DNA of 10,197 bases, from contig CAYRWY010000195.1 in assembly GCA_964427955.1 (NCBI GenBank), positions 1 to 10,197 on the forward strand, given 5' to 3'. The notes beneath the pieces were generated by a model, which saw only the letters and a list, made by a program, of their open reading frames with translations, had not been told where the DNA came from and did not search any database. Below are positions 1 to 5,785 of the stretch, one piece after another. The first letter of the stretch is position 1, and each line of letters opens with the position of its first letter. The DNA is from JACRBK01 sp964427955. GTDB taxonomy: Bacteria > Chloroflexota > Anaerolineae > Aggregatilineales > Aggregatilineaceae. The position numbers and the translations under genes are program-made.

Positions 1-2
1 AT

Positions 3-983
3 ACCATCAACCCCGACCTCTTCCGAATCCTGTCGCCCCTGTGCGAGTGCGAGCCGCGTTCGGCCCCCTTCGACAACTCGCAGCACGTCCAACTGCCGGG
101 CGGGCTGGTGCAGGCCGTGCGGCCCAACGAGCCGTATGTACTCCCCAAAGGCGCGGCGGGCTTCTTGCGCGGCCTGTCCGAGGTGCTCACCGGATTTGAC
201 GACCTCAACTGTGACGTCCTGGTCGATACCAATCTGCACGTCTCGAACCTCGTGAGCGGCGAACAGGAAACCATCAATCTCATCAAGCAGCTCCTCAAAC
301 GCCGGGATCGCACCATCTACATCTGGATTTTCTGGACCTGGGCGGCTTTTCGCGACGCCGATCCGGTCACCAACGCCTTGAGTATGCTGGACGGGAGCTT
401 CGGCCAGCGTATCAACGTCGTGCACGTGCTGAACCCCAGCGCCCTGATGCCGCCTCAGATCGATCTGGCGGCCAAAGAAAAGATAGCAGTGTCGATTGAC
501 AAAATCGTCAACGGGATCGGCGAGCTGCTGACGCTGTTGGACAAAGACCCGCGTTCTCGATTGCGCACGATCGGCATTCTGCTTGAAGAGGCGGCGGACA
601 TCAACGTGGACGATATGGGACCAGAGCTGTATCGCATTGAGGGCCTCAAAGACCTGGCCAACCCCGAACTCGCGCCCGTCCAGCCGCCGATCAGCTACCG
701 CGCGTTCAGCCAGACCGTGACGCGCTTCTACAAGGATCTTCCTGAAGATACCCCCGCCGCCAACGCCTTCGAGCCGCTCTTTGACATTTTCTCCGGGAGC
801 TTCCGCGGGCGTCCGAGCAACGTGTTCCCGATCTCCACCCATGATCCCCGATTGATCGGCTATACCGAATACTTCGCCCGGCGCAGCCCGAAAACTATCG
901 AGGACTTGCAGGACCATATTAAATCCATCGAGAGTGATCTCAACTACTACTTCGAATACCTGTCGCCCGCCCAACACCGGTGA
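3..983 (+). CDS. Unknown protein, 5'-truncated; possible ParA/MinD-class P-loop protein C-terminal part
   Basis: The frame is open from base 3 with no stop before TGA at 981-983, so the gene starts upstream of the window; the GTG at 108 is internal, because sensible coding sequence precedes it. About 326 residues are visible. I do not recognise the family with certainty. Visible features: a hydrophobic strand ending in acidic and small residues (CDVLVDTNLHVSNLV), a second strand followed by a predicted helix (TIYIWIFWTWAAF), a third strand ending in Asn (INVVHVLNPSAL), and a conserved-looking C-terminal block (RPSNVFPISTHDPRLIGYTE). The strand-D-T and strand-N order recalls the second half of SIMIBI (ParA/MinD) ATPases, but the Walker A end would lie outside the window, so this is only inference. 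No signal peptide or membrane helix is seen in the visible part. It sits 10 bp before the next gene, whose ribosome-binding GAGG overlaps this stop codon, so the two are very likely co-transcribed. Confidence 0.8.
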   Translation, partial: TINPDLFRILSPLCECEPRSAPFDNSQHVQLPGGLVQAVRPNEPYVLPKGAAGFLRGLSEVLTGFDDLNCDVLVDTNLHVSNLVSGEQETINLIKQLLKRRDRTIYIWIFWTWAAFRDADPVTNALSMLDGSFGQRINVVHVLNPSALMPPQIDLAAKEKIAVSIDKIVNGIGELLTLLDKDPRSRLRTIGILLEEAADINVDDMGPELYRIEGLKDLANPELAPVQPPISYRAFSQTVTRFYKDLPEDTPAANAFEPLFDIFSGSFRGRPSNVFPISTHDPRLIGYTEYFARRSPKTIEDLQDHIKSIESDLNYYFEYLSPAQHR

Positions 984-993
984 GGTTTGAACC

Positions 994-2301
994 ATGACTA
1001 AATGGCTGCTCGTCCCGTTCCAACTTACCTCCGCGACCAAAGTCCAACCCGCCGCGTCGGACAACTGGCAGACGATCCGGTACATCAACCGCGCCGATCT
1101 GCACCGGAACCCGTGCTACATCCTCATCGTCCATTCCGGGGGTGCCCGGCGCGACGAACTCGAACGGGCCATCGACTCGGTGCGTTGGAATCCCACGCCG
1201 GTGATCCTGTTGGTCCACCACAGCCAGCGGGCCTTCGTCGAAGACTGCCTCGCCCACCGGGTCGAAGCGCCGCTGGAAAAGTACACCGGCTCCGTCCTGG
1301 CCAAAGATCAGCAGAACTGGATTCGTGAGATCGTGGCCAGCACGACCCCGCCCCTGAATCCCGATCAGGTCAGGCTGGAGCTGCCCGAGATACAACAGAT
1401 GCCTCCTCAGACTGATATAGGTTCTCCTCAGACTGGTGAAAGGACACCCATGAACCCCTTTGAAGGAACGCTGATTTGGACGGACGACGACAACCGCCGC
1501 CTGATCGTGCTGATCGCCCTCTTCCCAGGACGGCTCGACCTCATCCAGAAATATTACAGCGGCCATCGCGACATCTTTGGAACCGCCAACGCCATCAACA
1601 CCTATTACTCGCTGGCGCGCGACAATGTGCTGTGCATCGCGGAAGAAGATGGCCGCCCACTGTGGGAATTTTTGCCCGATCTCAAAGGCCCGATCGAGCA
1701 GTTCGTCGAGACGGAACTGTGCCTGAACGCGCGGGCCGCCCGCGCCGCGCGGGGCAGCCAGACCATCGTCGCGACCGATCTCGGCTCGCTCAAGCGCCGG
1801 GCCGAAGATATGTTCATACCGGAGAAACTGCCGCTGTACTTTGGCGAACTCGCCGACGAACAGCACGGCTTCTTCGGGCGGGGCTTCATTCTCAATGCCG
1901 CCGTGCAGGAACGCCAGACCTCGCGTGAATACCTGTTCTCCACGATGGAGTACGAGAGCTGGCGCGCCGCCGTCGGCACGCGCACCGATCTGCGCCAGGG
2001 CCGGATGGAGAAGCTGGAACAGGTAGCCGGTTTCCACCTCCAGGCGCAGACGCTGCTCGGCGGCGATATCGGCTACAAAATCCTGTTCGCGCCCGCCTTC
2101 AGTAACGAAGTGGTCGCCGCTGCCGCCGGGTTCATGCACCGGGCCTCGCTTCTGGATTGGCTGAATCTCACCTATCTCAGCAAGTTCAAGGCGGAAAACG
2201 ACAAGATCGATGTCGAAAAGGCCAAGACGATCTTCAGCATCCGCACCGGCATCTGGAATGTCTGGCGCTCGTTGGAACCGTTCAAGAATCCCTTGTATTA
2301 G
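994..2301 (+). CDS. Unknown two-part cytoplasmic protein (435 aa)
   Basis: The ATG start has GAGG at 982-985, eight bases upstream and overlapping the previous stop. I do not recognise the family. Residues 1-120 alternate hydrophobic strands and helices (WLLVPFQL, CYILIVHSGG, TPVILLVHH), suggesting a small Rossmann-like domain. Residues about 137-149 form a low-complexity linker in which PQT-[DG] occurs twice. Residues 150-435 make a larger alpha/beta part starting MNPFEGTLIWTDDD, rich in aromatic residues and ending NPLY. That second part could also start separately at the ATG at 1451, which has GAAAGG eight bases upstream; a full-length product is more likely because the frame is continuous. 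No membrane segment, signal peptide or metal-binding cluster is evident. It is flanked closely by two further unknown genes on the same strand, which suggests the three products act together. Confidence 0.8.
   Translation: MTKWLLVPFQLTSATKVQPAASDNWQTIRYINRADLHRNPCYILIVHSGGARRDELERAIDSVRWNPTPVILLVHHSQRAFVEDCLAHRVEAPLEKYTGSVLAKDQQNWIREIVASTTPPLNPDQVRLELPEIQQMPPQTDIGSPQTGERTPMNPFEGTLIWTDDDNRRLIVLIALFPGRLDLIQKYYSGHRDIFGTANAINTYYSLARDNVLCIAEEDGRPLWEFLPDLKGPIEQFVETELCLNARAARAARGSQTIVATDLGSLKRRAEDMFIPEKLPLYFGELADEQHGFFGRGFILNAAVQERQTSREYLFSTMEYESWRAAVGTRTDLRQGRMEKLEQVAGFHLQAQTLLGGDIGYKILFAPAFSNEVVAAAAGFMHRASLLDWLNLTYLSKFKAENDKIDVEKAKTIFSIRTGIWNVWRSLEPFKNPLY
1403..1435 (+). repeat. In-frame 12-bp direct repeat in the interdomain linker
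   Basis: CTCCTCAGACTG occurs at 1403-1414 and again at 1424-1435. The period is 21 bp, exactly seven codons, so the repeat adds one copy of a PQT-containing heptapeptide to the linker without shifting the frame. It looks like a small replication-slippage duplication in a flexible region. Confidence 0.7.
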
Positions 2302-2316
2302 CACTGCGAGGTTTGG

Positions 2317-3174
2317 ATGACACAACCCAGAGCCTATACAACCCTGATGTTCCAGTCGCTCGTCCCCACCACCAGCGCGGTGATGAGTCCGATCCTGAAC
2401 GACCTGCGCGCCGACGGCATCCGCGTGAACCAGGCGTGTATGTTGACGTCCGGCAGCTACCGCAGCTTGAGCTTCGTGCCCGTGTTCGTCTTTTCAGACC
2501 GGGTGCGGGACTACTTGAGCGAGGTCAGTCCCGGCTTTTCCGAATATGAGATCTACGAGGATCGCAGCAATATTCCGAATATCCAGGCCATCGCCCGTTA
2601 TTTGAACCGGGGCGGCTTCGAGAGTCTCTACCTGATTCCCGAAGATCAGCGTGAAGTGATGATCGCGCTGGACCCCCTGGACGATGCCGTGGACCTGGTT
2701 CAAGAAACGCTGGATGCGATCCCGGTCAACGCGGCCATCGGCAACTGGATTCTCAAAGACATCCGAGAACTGGGGCTGATCAGTTGGACCCAGCCCGTGC
2801 GCCGATCCCAGGGCGCGGTGTCCGGCTTGTTGGACGAGCTGGCGGAGTACCGTGGGGCGCTGATCCCGGCAGGGATCTGGATGGTCCACTGCGAAACGGA
2901 AGTCCAGGTGCTCCTGGCGATCTGGCCGAACGACCTCAAATACGTCGAGCGCGTTTTCGGCGCCCAGATCGACGCCGGGGAGGTGACGGCGCGGATGATG
3001 CCCGCCGTGATCCTGGAACAGGACGTCCTGAGCGAAGAATCGGCGATTTCGGTGTGGACCGCAGCGGAACAACTTTTCGAGGAGGTCGGCCCCTACGACG
3101 ACCTGTTTGCCCACGTCTTGAGCTGCCCGACCAACGGCTATACGGCAGCGTTGGCGTACGGCAAGCGGGTGTAG
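2317..3174 (+). CDS. Unknown protein, third gene of the operon (285 aa)
   Basis: The ATG is preceded by GAGG five bases upstream, within the same GAGGTTTG stretch used by the previous gene, 15 bp after that gene's stop. I do not recognise the family. It reads as a soluble alpha/beta protein: alternating strands (SFVPVFVFSD, SLYLIPED, ALIPAGIWMVHC, VQVLLAIWP), no signal peptide, no transmembrane helix, and many acidic residues in the loops. An N-terminal stretch (MFQSLVPTTSAVMSPILNDLRADGI) looks like a strand-loop-helix unit. Short spacing and shared strand make it the last member of the three-gene cluster. Its TAG ends 2 bp before the stop of the convergent FHA gene, leaving no room for a terminator between them. 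Confidence 0.8.
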   Translation: MTQPRAYTTLMFQSLVPTTSAVMSPILNDLRADGIRVNQACMLTSGSYRSLSFVPVFVFSDRVRDYLSEVSPGFSEYEIYEDRSNIPNIQAIARYLNRGGFESLYLIPEDQREVMIALDPLDDAVDLVQETLDAIPVNAAIGNWILKDIRELGLISWTQPVRRSQGAVSGLLDELAEYRGALIPAGIWMVHCETEVQVLLAIWPNDLKYVERVFGAQIDAGEVTARMMPAVILEQDVLSEESAISVWTAAEQLFEEVGPYDDLFAHVLSCPTNGYTAALAYGKRV

Positions 3175-3176
3175 CT

Positions 3177-3722
3177 TTAATCCAGATCGCTGAAGGCCAG
3201 GACCACTTCGAGCGATCCCAGACGCAGACGCGCGCCGTGCGATACCAGGTAATCCTTGTGGGCGATCAGACGCAGCTCATTGAGGAACGTGCCGTTGGTG
3301 CTGCCCAGGTCCTGGACCAGCAGCCGGGTACCGTCACGGCGCAGTTGGGTGTGATGGCGGGACACGCCATGCTGCACTGCACCCAGGTCCGTGAGGTCCA
3401 AAAATGTCGAAAAATTCGTGGGTGTACCGCGCCCTAGTGTCATCGGTTGGGGCAGCGCCAGCGAGACACAAATGCCGGTGGGCTGAAATTGCAGGATGAC
3501 GCTCGCCGTGCGGTCAAACGTGTCGGAAGTGGAACGGGTGGGCGCGAAAGAGGCCAGGGGCTGGGGGAGATAATGGGTCGGCGGCGGCGCGACCGGCAGG
3601 GTGGCCAGAACGCCCCCGCATGACGGGCACTTGACCGCGCTGGACGTGACGGTGCCCTGGCAGAACGGGCACTTTACGGGTTCTTCACCGGATTTGACAA
3701 GCGAGGGAAGCCGTCCAGACAT
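3177..3722 (-). CDS. Zinc-ribbon and FHA domain protein A (181 aa)
   Basis: The N-terminus carries a four-cysteine zinc ribbon, CPFC and CPSC (Cys18, 21, 32, 35). A proline-rich linker (about 38-70) follows, then an FHA domain (about 74-178). The domain shows the expected phosphothreonine-binding residues: LGRG (Gly97-Arg98), GVSRHH (Ser121-Arg122-His123) and LGSTNGTFLN (Ser141, Asn143-Gly144). FHA domains of this class bind pThr peptides on partner proteins, so the protein is probably a cytoplasmic adaptor in Ser/Thr-kinase signalling. That role is inferred from the family; no kinase or phosphatase is in the window. The ATG at 3722 has only a weak GGGCGG upstream, but it keeps the zinc ribbon at the same residue numbers as in protein B. 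It is the last gene of the minus-strand operon but has its own AT-rich leader with a palindrome, so separate control is possible. Confidence 0.92.
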   Translation of the reverse strand: MSGRLPSLVKSGEEPVKCPFCQGTVTSSAVKCPSCGGVLATLPVAPPPTHYLPQPLASFAPTRSTSDTFDRTASVILQFQPTGICVSLALPQPMTLGRGTPTNFSTFLDLTDLGAVQHGVSRHHTQLRRDGTRLLVQDLGSTNGTFLNELRLIAHKDYLVSHGARLRLGSLEVVLAFSDLD

Positions 3723-3742
3723 AAAAAACCGCCCGTCGTATT

Positions 3743-3766
3743 AGACACATTCTAAATTATGTGTCT
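3743..3766. promoter_or_regulatory. Perfect 8+8 bp palindrome, candidate operator
   Basis: AGACACAT (3743-3750) and its exact reverse complement ATGTGTCT (3759-3766) flank an 8-bp AT-rich centre. The arms are 16 bp apart centre to centre, which suits a dimeric helix-turn-helix protein on one DNA face. The site is 21-44 bp upstream of the FHA protein A start, in the most AT-rich stretch nearby. A TTGACA hexamer lies further upstream on the minus strand (3813-3808), but I see no good -10 at the proper distance. Alternatively it could form an RNA stem in the leader. Confidence 0.45.
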
Positions 3767-3822
3767 TAATGCTACCGCGACCTCTCAAGGAGAGGCAATT
3801 AAAAACTTGTCAAGAATTTGTC

Positions 3823-3855
3823 TAGAGTTTGGGGAGCGTTAGAGTTTGGGGAGCG
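3823..3855. repeat. Two tandem copies of a 16-bp unit, period 17
   Basis: TAGAGTTTGGGGAGCG occurs exactly at 3823-3838 and 3840-3855, separated by one T. The second copy ends 3 bp before the stop codon of FHA protein B on the minus strand. The exact duplication suggests recent slippage; a regulatory role is not shown. Confidence 0.75.
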
Positions 3856-3858
3856 AGC

Positions 3859-4407
3859 CTAGCCCGCCGCATTGAACGCGATGACGGCGTGCAGCGTGCC
3901 CAGGATCAGCCGGTCATTATGGATCACCTGTTCGGCCACGTGCGGGACCAGGCGGCGGTCGTTGAGGTAGGTGCCGTTCCGGCTGCCGAGGTCGATCACA
4001 TACAGGCCGCTGTCCCGGCGCTCCAGGATACAGTGCGCGCGCGAGACGCCGTGCCGGTAGCCGCCAAACGAAGCCAGGTCGAAGAGATTGTAGCCGTTCA
4101 GGTCCGCGTCATTAGTCCGGCGGCCTAACACGACCGGCTGTGTCAGGGAGAGGGTCGTGCACGTGCCGGATGGGAGGAATTGGAGCACAATCTGGCTGGT
4201 TTCCAGCGGGACGTCGCGGTGCCGCTGCGAGCCGGGCGTCGTGGTAGGCTGCCGGCCCAGATCATGCGTATCGATGATTTCGTCCGGGGCCACCGTCAGC
4301 GTGCAGTGGGGACACGTATTGTAAATCGCCAGATACCGCTCGCCGCACTTGGGACAGACCACCCAGTGTACAGCCGATCCCGGCGGAGTGTCATCCGAAC
4401 CAGGCAT
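3859..4407 (-). CDS. Zinc-ribbon and FHA domain protein B (182 aa)
   Basis: This is a paralogue of protein A with the same architecture. The zinc ribbon CPKC/CPHC has Cys18, 21, 32 and 35 at the same residue numbers. A linker of about 40 residues follows, then an FHA domain from about 71. Binding residues are intact: LGRR (Gly95-Arg96), GVSRAH (Ser122-Arg123-His125) and LGSRNGTYLN (Ser142, Asn144-Gly145). It should bind phosphothreonine peptides; the zinc ribbon may mediate protein contacts. The ATG at 4407 has AGAGGA eight bases upstream and lies 36 bp after the GAF gene stop, so the two are probably co-transcribed. The FHA loop before the SRAH motif is longer than usual (DADLNGYNLFDLASFGGYRHG) and a similar insertion is seen in protein A, so the pair form one subfamily. 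Confidence 0.92.
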   Translation of the reverse strand: MPGSDDTPPGSAVHWVVCPKCGERYLAIYNTCPHCTLTVAPDEIIDTHDLGRQPTTTPGSQRHRDVPLETSQIVLQFLPSGTCTTLSLTQPVVLGRRTNDADLNGYNLFDLASFGGYRHGVSRAHCILERRDSGLYVIDLGSRNGTYLNDRRLVPHVAEQVIHNDRLILGTLHAVIAFNAAG

Positions 4408-4443
4408 GAATTCTATCCTCTGTCGTGGGTGCTGATGGTGCGG

Positions 4444-5031
4444 CTAGCTTACACCGTCACTCAACATCCGTGCGACCTGCTCGCAGAACAGATCGAACAC
4501 GCCGCGATGAAGGCGGCTGCGGGCGGGACTGTCCAGGTAAAACACCCCGATCACTTGATTATCGATCCACAAGGGACCGCACAACACCATACAGGGCGTG
4601 TTGCCCTGCGTATGCACGAATAACTGCGACTCGCCCGAATCCAGGGTCAGAAACAGCGCCCGCCGGTCAGGGTTGACCTCGGTATGATCCACGTACCGTC
4701 CGCTCAGATTGCGCCCGGTGAGATAGCGCATCCGCCCATCTTTGTCGTAGCGAATCACGAACCCCAACTGTGCGTTGAACTGCGTGAGCGCCCGCATCAC
4801 CAGGGCATCCAACCGCGAACCGTGCGCCGGGGTATGCCCGCTGTCGTCGAACATGGTGTCATACGCCTCTTGGGACACCTTGTCAGGCGCACCCACGCCG
4901 GGATCGCTCGGCGCTTGAGACGCGTAATCGTCATAAGTATTCCGGACATTCTCGCGCTGGTCGTACTCGAGCGCCCCGGGTTTCTTCAAGAATGCAATCA
5001 AGCGTTGGACAAGGCTTGAATCACGTCCCAT
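4444..5031 (-). CDS. GAF-like domain protein (195 aa)
   Basis: The first 70 residues are polar and probably disordered (FLKKPGALEYDQRENVRN, then a Ser/Pro/Asp-rich stretch). From about residue 72 to the end is a GAF-like sensory domain: a helix (LDALVMRALTQFNAQLGFVIRYD), strands, then the typical closing signature in which a substitutable layer is followed by IDNQVIGVFYLDS and a final helix (GVFDLFCEQVARML). GAF domains bind small ligands or act as dimerisation modules; no ligand can be named here. The domain is compact and has no output module attached, which fits a partner in a multi-protein complex rather than a stand-alone sensor. It is first in the minus-strand operon ahead of the two FHA genes. 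The ATG at 5031 is the natural start, with AGAAGG-type purines upstream and an extended -10 promoter 43 bp upstream. Confidence 0.85.
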   Translation of the reverse strand: MGRDSSLVQRLIAFLKKPGALEYDQRENVRNTYDDYASQAPSDPGVGAPDKVSQEAYDTMFDDSGHTPAHGSRLDALVMRALTQFNAQLGFVIRYDKDGRMRYLTGRNLSGRYVDHTEVNPDRRALFLTLDSGESQLFVHTQGNTPCMVLCGPLWIDNQVIGVFYLDSPARSRLHRGVFDLFCEQVARMLSDGVS

Positions 5032-5073
5032 AGTCCGACCTGCCTTCTTGCTGTGCGCAGCTCCCCTTTCACA

Positions 5074-5082
5074 AGTATAGCA
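5074..5082 (-). promoter_or_regulatory. Extended -10 promoter for the GAF-FHA-FHA operon
   Basis: On the minus strand TGCTATACT matches the extended -10 form TGnTATAAT with one mismatch. It is 43 bp upstream of the GAF start codon, giving a leader of about 36 bases. No strong -35 is seen, which is acceptable for extended -10 promoters. Confidence 0.5.
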
Positions 5083-5115
5083 TTGGTTTTTTGCGGAGAG
5101 CCAGCGCGCATAAGG

Positions 5116-5156
5116 ATCTTAACAGTATTTTGAGGTCTTGTTAATCTGGTTAAGAT
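5116..5156. promoter_or_regulatory. Cluster of GTTAA half-sites between divergent promoters
   Basis: ATCTTAAC (5116-5123) is the exact reverse complement of GTTAAGAT (5149-5156), and a further GTTAA at 5140-5144 pairs with TTAAC at 5119-5123. On the plus strand GTTAA therefore occurs at 5140 and 5149, nine bases apart, with one inverted copy. The cluster lies between the minus-strand promoter at 5082-5074 and the plus-strand TATAAT at 5187, so a bound regulator could affect both. Repeated TTAAC-like half-sites resemble response-regulator boxes, but which regulator binds is unknown. Confidence 0.4.
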
Positions 5157-5186
5157 TTACCAACTTTCGCCCTGACCGCACACCTC

Positions 5187-5192
5187 TATAAT
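5187..5192 (+). promoter_or_regulatory. -10 element (TATAAT) for the 58-aa membrane protein
   Basis: A perfect TATAAT sits 35 bp before the GTG start at 5228, predicting transcription from about 5199. The -35 region at the right distance (around 5164-5170, CTTTCGC) is weak, so an activator may help; the GTTAA cluster just upstream is a candidate site. Confidence 0.5.
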
Positions 5193-5227
5193 CAAAGGCA
5201 TTCGCGCTGGTTTGAAAGGGGGCTACG

Positions 5228-5404
5228 GTGCGCCTTCTGCTGCTCATCCTTGATGGACTCGGCCTGGTGGGAATCCTGGCCTTCAGCGTGCTGGCGATGC
5301 TCGATCCGCGGGGCAGCGACCCCTATGTCGTCGGCCAGATCGTTAGCATCGCGGTCGTGCTGGGGTGCGTGATCGTGCTCCGCTGGCTGAACCACCGCCG
5401 CTGA
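5228..5404 (+). CDS. Small two-helix membrane protein (58 aa)
   Basis: This short gene starts with GTG at 5228 and ends with TGA at 5402-5404. A strong ribosome binding site, GAAAGGGGG (5214-5222), lies five bases upstream, and a TATAAT promoter lies before that, so expression is well supported. The product starts MRLLLLILDGLGL and has two hydrophobic helices (about residues 3-25 and 33-53) joined by a short loop, LDPRGSDPY, then a basic tail RWLNHRR. By the positive-inside rule both ends are probably cytoplasmic. Function is unknown. Its divergent neighbour is the FHA/GAF operon, with a shared control region between them. Confidence 0.7.
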   Translation: MRLLLLILDGLGLVGILAFSVLAMLDPRGSDPYVVGQIVSIAVVLGCVIVLRWLNHRR

Positions 5405-5438
5405 TGGACGAATCAATCTGAAATGGCCGCCTGTTTTT

Positions 5439-5487
5439 GTAGGGGCGTAGCTTGCTGCGCCCTGGGTAGAGCAAGCTCTACCCCTAC
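5439..5487. repeat. Twin-hairpin intergenic repeat, copy 1 (49 bp)
   Basis: The element begins GTAGGGGCG and ends CCCCTAC. Inside are two hairpins side by side: GGGCGTAGC with GCTGCGCCC (one mismatch), then the near-perfect palindrome GGGTAGAGC-AA-GCTCTACCC. The outer ends GTAG and CTAC pair with each other. The same plan and ends recur at 5637-5690 with different stems, so both are members of one dispersed REP-like family, a non-autonomous intergenic repeat. Confidence 0.75.
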
Positions 5488-5636
5488 ACATAACGCCACA
5501 GTTGATTGAGTCCTCCATGAGATCAATCCCCCCAACCTTCGGGGGCCGCGCCCGCCCCATTCGCGTTATGATGAAGGTGGAGGCCACCCCCGACCCCCTC
5601 GTCAGCGGGTTTCCGTCTCCGATAGTGGTTGATCGG

Positions 5637-5690
5637 GTAGGGGCGGACCCACGTGTCCGCCCGCGGGAGCACACGCCGGTGCTCCCCTAC
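5637..5690. repeat. Twin-hairpin intergenic repeat, copy 2 (54 bp)
   Basis: Same plan as copy 1: GTAG, hairpin GGGCGGAC (5641-5648) with GTCCGCCC (5655-5662), a GC spacer, hairpin GGGAGCAC (5665-5672) with GTGCTCCC (5679-5686), then CTAC. Both stems are perfect 8-mers with six-base loops. The stem sequences differ from copy 1 while the ends are kept, so base pairing rather than primary sequence seems to be maintained. Confidence 0.8.
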
Positions 5691-5743
5691 GAGTCAGTGT
5701 CGGACGATGAACCACCCGGCGGCGAGGGGACCTGAGGTAAATC

Positions 5744-5785
5744 ATGAAATCCAGGCGTGCCGCTTCCCCAGAATCGAGGTCTTGA
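5744..5785 (+). CDS. Possible 13-codon leader ORF overlapping the next start
   Basis: ATG at 5744 has GAGG (5734-5737) six bases upstream. The 13 codons (MKSRRAASPESRS) end in TGA at 5783-5785, whose last base is the A of the next ATG, a TGATG overlap typical of translational coupling. The next gene has its own GAGGT inside this ORF. It may be a leader peptide that tunes translation of the membrane protein, or chance. Nothing in the peptide suggests a ligand. Confidence 0.35.
   Translation: MKSRRAASPESRS

Larger units (their letters stand above)
5405..5743. other. Gene-poor intergenic stretch with repeats
   Basis: I see no convincing gene in this 339-bp stretch. It holds the two twin-hairpin repeats described separately and a C-rich hairpin (CCCCC at 5529-5533 with GGGGG at 5541-5545, seven-base loop). 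That hairpin could slow transcription leaving the 58-aa gene but has no T-run. Open frames here run through repeat sequence and have no ribosome binding site. Confidence 0.6.

Noticed and set aside
940..2325. 461-codon open frame on the minus strand opposite the second gene
   Set aside because: It is a high-GC antisense shadow: no ribosome site at its start, low-complexity composition, and it overlaps a well-placed operon gene and both its neighbours' ends.
2494..3114. 206-codon minus-strand frame opposite the third gene
   Set aside because: Same antisense shadow effect; rich in His, Arg, Asp and Gln with no domain or ribosome site.
3781..3795. CCTCTC-AAG-GAGAGG hairpin as a terminator between the two FHA genes
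   Set aside because: The stem is six bp with a three-base loop and no T-run follows on the minus strand.
3808..3813. Perfect TTGACA on the minus strand as a promoter for FHA gene A
   Set aside because: At 16-18 bp spacing the -10 would be CCTTGA-like, which is not credible; kept only as a note in the palindrome entry.
5192..5674. 160-codon minus-strand frame across the intergenic repeats
   Set aside because: It runs through both palindromic repeats and opposite the 58-aa gene, has no ribosome site and is low in recognisable structure.
5653..5784. N-terminal extension of paralogue 1 upstream of ATG 5785
   Set aside because: It begins inside the repeat at 5637-5690, lacks a ribosome site and would bury the membrane anchor; ATG 5785 has GAGGT at the right distance.
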